Source of the DNA: Clostridium grantii DSM 8605
GTDB taxonomy: Bacteria; Bacillota; Clostridia; Clostridiales; Clostridiaceae
Direction of reading: 5' to 3'
Length of the DNA: 64,000 nt
Assembly (NCBI RefSeq): GCF_900129965.1
Contig: NZ_FQXM01000011.1
Span: 1 to 64,000 of the forward strand
Positions 60,062 to 64,000 of this stretch are shown piece by piece. The notes under the pieces are model-generated. The model saw only the letters and a list, made by a program, of their open reading frames with translations. It ran no database searches and was not told where the DNA came from. Position numbers and translations under genes: made by a program. Numbering within the stretch: position 1 is the stretch's first letter; every line of letters starts with the position of its first letter.

Positions 60062-60937
60062 CTACCTATAATAGTGCATAAATATTTCTTCTAGGGACGG
60101 TTCTTCAATAAGTACATCTTTAACCTTTTGTGAACTAATTGCGGCAGTAATTTTGTTTACATCCCCATTATAGAAAAAGCGAAGTTCATTATTTTCTTCT
60201 TCTACTTTACTAACTCCATTGATAATGAAATTACTTTTATTTAATTGATTGCCTCTTATGGTAATCTTTTTATAATTGTTTTCTCTTAATGTCTTAATAT
60301 CTTGTACTTTAATTATAGAACCATCCTTTATAATAGCCACACGATTACATAATTGTTGAACTTCCGATAAAATATGGGAAGAGAAAAATACTGTGGAACC
60401 TTTTTTATTTTCTTCCGCAATAATATCAAAAAACTTTTGTTGCATCAAAGGATCTAATCCACTGGTTGGCTCATCTAAAATAATTAACTTTGGCTCATGT
60501 AATAGTCCTTGTACAATCCCTACTTTTTTCTTATTACCAAAAGACAAATCTTCAATTCTACGGTTAAGGTTCAATTCCATAATATCAGCTAATTCTTTCA
60601 TTCTTTTAGTACAATCTTTTTTATAAAAACTAGCTGAATATTTAAGTAAATCAATAACTTTCATTTTATCATAATAGAAAACTTCGGAAGGCAAATATCC
60701 TATTTCTTCACGAATTTCTGGCCCAAATTCAATACAATCTTTTCCAAAAATTTTAGCATGTCCTGATGTTGGATAAATCAAACCCAATAATAATCGAATA
60801 GTGGTGGACTTCCCTGCCCCATTAGGCCCAATAAATCCGAATATTTCTTTTTCCTCAACATTAAAGCTAACATCAACTATTCCCTTTGATTTTCCATAAT
60901 ACTTGGTTAATTTATCGATTTCAATAATATTACTCAT
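60062..60937 (-). CDS. ABC transporter ATP-binding protein
   Basis: 291 aa. Walker A GPNGAGKST, Q-loop-region FGPEIREEIGYLPSEVFYYD, a variant signature LSFGNKKKVGIVQGLLHE, Walker B LIILDEPTSGLDPL and switch His FFSSHILSEVQQLCNRV. Signature glycine pattern LSFGN instead of LSGGQ is as in many clostridial drug/bacteriocin exporters. ATG 60937 follows TGGAGGTATAAAA. First gene of the exporter operon. Confidence 0.9.
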   Translation of the reverse strand: MSNIIEIDKLTKYYGKSKGIVDVSFNVEEKEIFGFIGPNGAGKSTTIRLLLGLIYPTSGHAKIFGKDCIEFGPEIREEIGYLPSEVFYYDKMKVIDLLKYSASFYKKDCTKRMKELADIMELNLNRRIEDLSFGNKKKVGIVQGLLHEPKLIILDEPTSGLDPLMQQKFFDIIAEENKKGSTVFFSSHILSEVQQLCNRVAIIKDGSIIKVQDIKTLRENNYKKITIRGNQLNKSNFIINGVSKVEEENNELRFFYNGDVNKITAAISSQKVKDVLIEEPSLEEIFMHYYR

Positions 60938-61180
60938 TTTTATACCTCCATCCATAAAAATATTAATAAGATAATTATTGTACATGGATTCATTATATCA
61001 ACTGCTTAATTATATCTCAACTTAATTATATTTAATTTGTAATAAAACAATAATTTAACAACTACATTTGAATTTATATTAAAGACTATTTCAAATTGAT
61101 TCTAATCCTTAAAATGGACTAAATCTTCGTAAATAACAGCTACAATCAAAATCGAACTATTTACTTACATAGGTTAATTC

Positions 61181-61209
61181 TTGACATAATCATTTTTCTT
61201 GTGTATACT
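61181..61209 (+). promoter_or_regulatory. Sigma-A promoter of the aldo/keto reductase gene
   Basis: -35 TTGACA (61181-61186), 17-nt spacer, -10 TATACT (61204-61209), near-consensus. It is about 50 nt upstream of the ATG at 61261 and lies inside the longer reading frame that starts at 61201, so that longer frame is not the gene. Confidence 0.75.
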
Positions 61210-61260
61210 TTAATTGTTCAAATATGTATACACATCAATTCTAGAAATGAGGTTTTTTTT

Positions 61261-62112
61261 ATGAAATCAGTTAAAGACATATATACACTAAATAATCAAA
61301 CAAAAATTCCTTGTGTTGGATATGGTACATGGCAAATGCCAAACGATGACACAGGTTATCAAGCACTTCTTACTGCTTTTGAGGCTGGATATAGTCACAT
61401 TGATACCGCAGAAGGTTATGATAATGAAGAAACGGTTGGAAAAGCTATTAAAAACAGCGGAATTCCAAGAGAAGAAATATTTTTGACAACCAAATTGGGC
61501 AACAAATCTCATGGCTATGAAGAGACATTGTTAGCTTTTGAAGCTTCTTTAGAAAGATTGCAGGTTAGCTATGTGGATTTATATTTAATTCATTGGCCTA
61601 ATCCCGTTTATTACAGAGATCATTGGGAAGAGACTATTCAATCCACATGGAGAGCCATGGAAAAACTATATATGGAAGGTAAAATAAAAGCCATAGGTGT
61701 TAGTAATTTTAAAATTCATCATTTAGAAGCATTATTAAAAACAGCTAAAATTATTCCTGCAGTTAATCAACTACGCTTGTGTCCAGGTGATGTGGATAGT
61801 AAGCTAGTACAATGGTGTGAAGATAAAGGTATTTTATTACAAGCTTATAGTCCTTTGGGTACAGGTAAAGTACTGCAATTGGAAGTTGTTAATAACATTG
61901 CTAAAAAACATAATACCTCTGCAGCATATATTGCACTTGCATGGAGTATACAGCGTGGTTTTCAACCTTTAGTAAAATCAGTTAAGCCTCATAGGATAAT
62001 TGATAACACAAAATTCTTTCATGTTACATTAGATGAAGAAGATATGAATTTATTGAATCAATTGAATGGGTGTGTGGGACATGCTGACGACCCAGATACA
62101 GTACCATGGTAA
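61261..62112 (+). CDS. Aldo/keto reductase
   Basis: 283 aa NADPH-dependent carbonyl reductase with a TIM barrel. The family tetrad is visible: Asp and Tyr in HIDTAEGYDNEETVGKAI, Lys in FLTTKLGNKS, His in LYLIHWPNP. C-terminal cofactor segment PLVKSVKPHRIIDNTKFF. Substrate unknown (aldehyde, 2,5-diketogluconate-like). ATG 61261 follows GAAATGAGG; expression from a consensus promoter and a strong terminator make it monocistronic. Confidence 0.9.
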   Translation: MKSVKDIYTLNNQTKIPCVGYGTWQMPNDDTGYQALLTAFEAGYSHIDTAEGYDNEETVGKAIKNSGIPREEIFLTTKLGNKSHGYEETLLAFEASLERLQVSYVDLYLIHWPNPVYYRDHWEETIQSTWRAMEKLYMEGKIKAIGVSNFKIHHLEALLKTAKIIPAVNQLRLCPGDVDSKLVQWCEDKGILLQAYSPLGTGKVLQLEVVNNIAKKHNTSAAYIALAWSIQRGFQPLVKSVKPHRIIDNTKFFHVTLDEEDMNLLNQLNGCVGHADDPDTVPW

Positions 62113-62138
62113 AACAATTATAAATTTTTCTATATTTA

Positions 62139-62176
62139 ATAAGGGTGCTCAAATTTGAGCACCCTTATAATTTTTT
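62139..62176 (+). terminator. Terminator of aldo/keto reductase gene
   Basis: 30-nt perfect palindrome (62139-62168; arm ATAAGGGTGCTCAAA) followed by A-A and TTTTTT at 62171-62176. Confidence 0.85.
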
Positions 62177-62197
62177 GAAATTATAATAAATTATTAG

Positions 62198-62218
62198 TTG
62201 AACTGGGATACCTATATT
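62198..62218 (+). repeat. Dispersed repeat, right-end copy
   Basis: GTTGAACTGGGATACCTATAT; TGGGATACCTATA (62204-62216) is identical to the right end at 24266 and to the reverse complement of 18381-18393. No matching left end is seen in the flanking 150 bp. Confidence 0.5.
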
Positions 62219-62380
62219 ACCCTAAACTAGTTTGAATGATATTTTGATCATTATTGTAAAATATTGTTTTTATGTATTCTTTATATATTTTATGTAAATA
62301 TTTATATTTTTATGTTGCTTTTTGCCAACAATTCTTGTATTATATAAAATATAGAACGCTAGTTTGAGGAGGTCATTTTA

Positions 62381-62557
62381 ATGGAAATAAACTCTACTTA
62401 TCTGGAAGAAAAAAGAGAACATTTAAATAAGCTAATAGAAAAAAATCCATCAAATCTTCTTACTACTGAAATTATCAAAGCTAGTCAAGATTTAGACCTT
62501 CTTATTAAGGAATATCAACTATTTATGAATAAGCTTAGTCAATTTAATGGTAAATAA
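62381..62557 (+). CDS. Spo0E-family aspartyl-phosphate phosphatase
   Basis: 58-aa protein too short for routine gene calls. It is a helical hairpin with the family motif ASQDLDLLIKEY (S-Q-x-L-D-x-L-I). Spo0E-like phosphatases dephosphorylate Spo0A~P and so delay or tune sporulation. Excellent ribosome site GAGGAGGTCATTTTA before ATG 62381. It supports a sporulating host; the cognate Spo0A is outside the window. Confidence 0.82.
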   Translation: MEINSTYLEEKREHLNKLIEKNPSNLLTTEIIKASQDLDLLIKEYQLFMNKLSQFNGK

Positions 62558-62604
62558 AATAATGTACTTCAATCTATAATTTTGTTTGTACCAAAAAACA
62601 ATAA

Positions 62605-62654
62605 TGGCAGGCATAGTAGTTATATTTTTTTTATATTAACTCCTATGGCTGCCA
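62605..62654. other. Long imperfect inverted repeat after Spo0E-like gene
   Basis: TGGCAGGCATAGTAGTTATA pairs with the reverse complement of TATATTAACTCCTATGGCTGCCA with two mismatches and one bulge; the loop is a T run. There is no T tract beyond the stem, so it is not a classic terminator. It may end the Spo0E mRNA or be a transposon or regulatory-RNA relic. Confidence 0.45.
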
Positions 62655-62711
62655 CTTGCACTAGCAAACTATAATATACTATCTTTTAAACTTATATTTG
62701 TAGAATAAATA

Positions 62712-63311
62712 CTATTTATTGGTTTCTTTCCCCATGTCTATTAAGAAAATAGAGCCATCCATTTGGCTTTCCCCTATAGCACAACTTTGTTCAATACCAG
62801 ATTCAGTTTTATAAGATGCTCTAATACTTGGCATATCTGGCATATAAAAGTTAAAAATCAAAGGTTTATCCGGTGTTAATTCTTCTGTTGAATATAAAAG
62901 TTCTCCTTCATCAGATGGATTAGCATCAGCATGCTCAACATGTGATAATTTGAAATCAGTTATTTTTTCCTTAGGTAAAATCAATAAAGCTGGGCCATCC
63001 TCATCAATAATAAATATATTAGCGTTGTTATATTTCTTTAATTGTTCTTCATTTGCATATGCTACTGTTATTTTAATTTCTTCTGATATAGAATCATTAT
63101 CATTCACTTCAGTTTTTTCTTCAGTTTTTTCTTCAGCTTTTTCTTCTGTTTTTTCTTCAGCTTTTTCTTCTGTTTTTTCTTCAGCTTTTTCTTCTGTTTT
63201 TTCACTTGCTGAATTATTCACTTTTGATTCAGCAGAGTTTGTTTTATTTGCACAACCAACAAGTGAAACCATTAAAAATGTTATTAATAAATAATTTAAG
63301 TATTTTTTCAA
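62712..63311 (-). CDS. Repeat-rich lipoprotein, unknown function
   Basis: 199 aa. Signal peptide and lipobox SLVGC (Cys about 20), then 24-bp repeat-encoded EKTEEKAE units (about residues 38-67) forming an acidic/lysine linker, and a folded domain of about 125 residues with KITDFKLSHVEHADANPSDE and IEQSCAIGESQMDGSIFLID. I recognise no domain family. TTG start at 63311 fits AGGAGGAATATTT. Surface-anchored; the repeats are liable to slip in number. Confidence 0.75.
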   Translation of the reverse strand: MKKYLNYLLITFLMVSLVGCANKTNSAESKVNNSASEKTEEKAEEKTEEKAEEKTEEKAEEKTEEKTEVNDNDSISEEIKITVAYANEEQLKKYNNANIFIIDEDGPALLILPKEKITDFKLSHVEHADANPSDEGELLYSTEELTPDKPLIFNFYMPDMPSIRASYKTESGIEQSCAIGESQMDGSIFLIDMGKETNK

Positions 63312-63420
63312 AATATTCCTCCTGAAAATATATTTTTTTACTACAAGAAATCCTTATTTATGGAATTCATCCTAATAATTCTAACACAAAAATAATCATT
63401 TTATTATAATTTTTGATGAA

Positions 63421-63470
63421 ATGTATAATTTTCTGTATAAAATGTATAATTTTCTGTATAAAATGTAATT
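63421..63470 (+). repeat. 21-bp tandem direct repeat
   Basis: ATGTATAATTTTCTGTATAA plus A (63421-63441) is repeated exactly at 63442-63462, and an 8-9 base third partial copy follows. It lies in the 430-bp gap before 63741. Two helical turns per unit would suit a regulator, but no protein is implied by the sequence alone. Confidence 0.6.
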
Positions 63471-63620
63471 TGAGTTTCATATAATTATATTATTTAATGA
63501 TTAATAAAAGAAGGTTCTTTTAGAATAATTTACAAATAAATTTACAGTTTTTTCTTGGTACAAAGATTTTTGTACTTTTAAACATATTCATAATAAATAA
63601 TCTGTTGTATTATTATCATT

Positions 63621-63662
63621 AATGCAATCATGTAAACCAGTGTATTTTTACATGATTGCATT
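63621..63662 (+). other. 16-bp perfect stem-loop upstream of MFS gene
   Basis: AATGCAATCATGTAAA pairs with TTTACATGATTGCATT with a 10-nt loop, followed by a weak T stretch (TTGATTGCTT). It lies 78 nt before the ATG at 63741 with no gene ending before it on this strand, so it could be an attenuator or operator of the MFS gene. Confidence 0.5.
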
Positions 63663-63740
63663 TGATTGCTTAACATATTTATAGAGCCAATAAGGATAAA
63701 ACTAAAGAAAGATTAGATAAAAAGAAAGAAGGATTATTTA

Positions 63741-64000
63741 ATGACAGATAAAAAAATTAATCGCAATACATCATTATTTGCATCAACTATTATAAATTTA
63801 TGCGTGGGAGCCGTATATGCATTTAGTGTATTTGCTGGACCTTTAGCAGCACATTTTAATTGGACAAGATCTCAAGTAATGACAGCCTTCACCATAAGCA
63901 CAGCAATATCTGCTATTTCAATGATTTTAGGGGGTAAATTAGTGGATAAAGGAGGGGCAAGAATTGCTATAATGTTAGGTTCTGCAATGTTCGGTATTGG
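63741..64000 (+). CDS. MFS transporter, N-terminal part (cut by window edge)
   Basis: First 86 codons in the window. STIINLCVGAVYAFSVFAGP and DKGGARIAIMLGSAMFGIG are the first helices and loop of an OxlT-type (oxalate:formate antiporter-like) major-facilitator protein. ATG 63741 follows AGAAGGATTATTTA. Substrate cannot be read from this part. Confidence 0.8.
   Translation, partial: MTDKKINRNTSLFASTIINLCVGAVYAFSVFAGPLAAHFNWTRSQVMTAFTISTAISAISMILGGKLVDKGGARIAIMLGSAMFGI

Noticed and set aside
63110..63200. Regular repeats that could suggest a CRISPR array
   Set aside because: Contiguous 24-bp coding repeats without spacers, inside a lipoprotein gene; the repeats at 56766 and 63421 also have no spacers.
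62950..63294. Plus-strand ORF rich in FSSVFSSA repeats
   Set aside because: Antisense shadow of the EKTEEKAE repeats in the lipoprotein gene.

Overview
The window is AT-rich (my impression is about 30% G+C or less; not computed) and looks like chromosome from a spore-forming, Clostridium-like Firmicute. The evidence is AT-rich coding with strong AGGAGG ribosome sites, a Spo0E-type phosphatase gene, many two-component systems and ABC importers, and ferredoxin-rich anaerobic-style redox enzymes. No rRNA, tRNA, CRISPR array, prophage or intact insertion sequence was seen. The species cannot be named from the sequence.

Layout. (1) 1-12 kb is a glycan-use locus. It has a GH88 unsaturated glucuronyl hydrolase, a sugar ABC importer without its own ATPase, a YesM/YesN-type two-component pair, a GH78 alpha-L-rhamnosidase and AraC regulators. 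(2) 12-16 kb is a polar amino-acid ABC importer ending in a cytidylate-kinase-like gene, followed by a TPR-GAF-GGDEF diguanylate cyclase and an unknown membrane protein (16-19.5 kb). (3) 19.7-27.2 kb is an amine/imino-acid oxidation cluster: AraC regulator, RidA-like protein, a multi-subunit flavin/Fe-S dehydrogenase, an ornithine-cyclodeaminase-family protein and an APC permease. (4) 27.5-33.3 kb holds a MacB-type ABC transporter fused into an operon with a stand-alone B12-binding protein, then GreA, a small sigma-like protein and an AgrC/AgrA-like pair. (5) 33.5-40.8 kb has an ABC-F protein behind an apparent attenuator, a FliB-like methylase, an acetyltransferase, a nitroreductase and a second amino-acid importer. 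(6) 40.8-48.2 kb is a LacI-controlled sugar regulon with importer, GH13 sucrose-phosphorylase-like enzyme and P-loop kinase; four matching operators are visible. (7) 48.3-52.6 kb is an OmpR/histidine-kinase pair driving an ABC exporter. (8) 52.6-56.5 kb is a six-gene redox operon: dihydrolipoyl dehydrogenase, HdrA-N-like protein, ferredoxin, a fusion of a cysteine-rich DGC-type domain to a GcvH-like lipoyl domain, and two more DGC-type proteins. It sits behind a consensus promoter overlapped by a 36-nt perfect palindrome. (9) 56.6-64 kb holds an Rpn-type nuclease, an ABC-2 exporter with a decayed histidine kinase, an aldo/keto reductase, a Spo0E-like protein, a repeat-rich lipoprotein and the start of an MFS transporter.

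The least explained parts are the lipoyl/HdrA/DGC operon, the amine-oxidation cluster with its RidA lacking the usual arginine, the B12-domain/ABC exporter operon, and a small family of dispersed repeats that resemble ends of a non-autonomous mobile element. Gene starts were moved from the longest reading frame where the ribosome binding site clearly favoured an internal start. All functional names are from motif and family recognition, with no database search.
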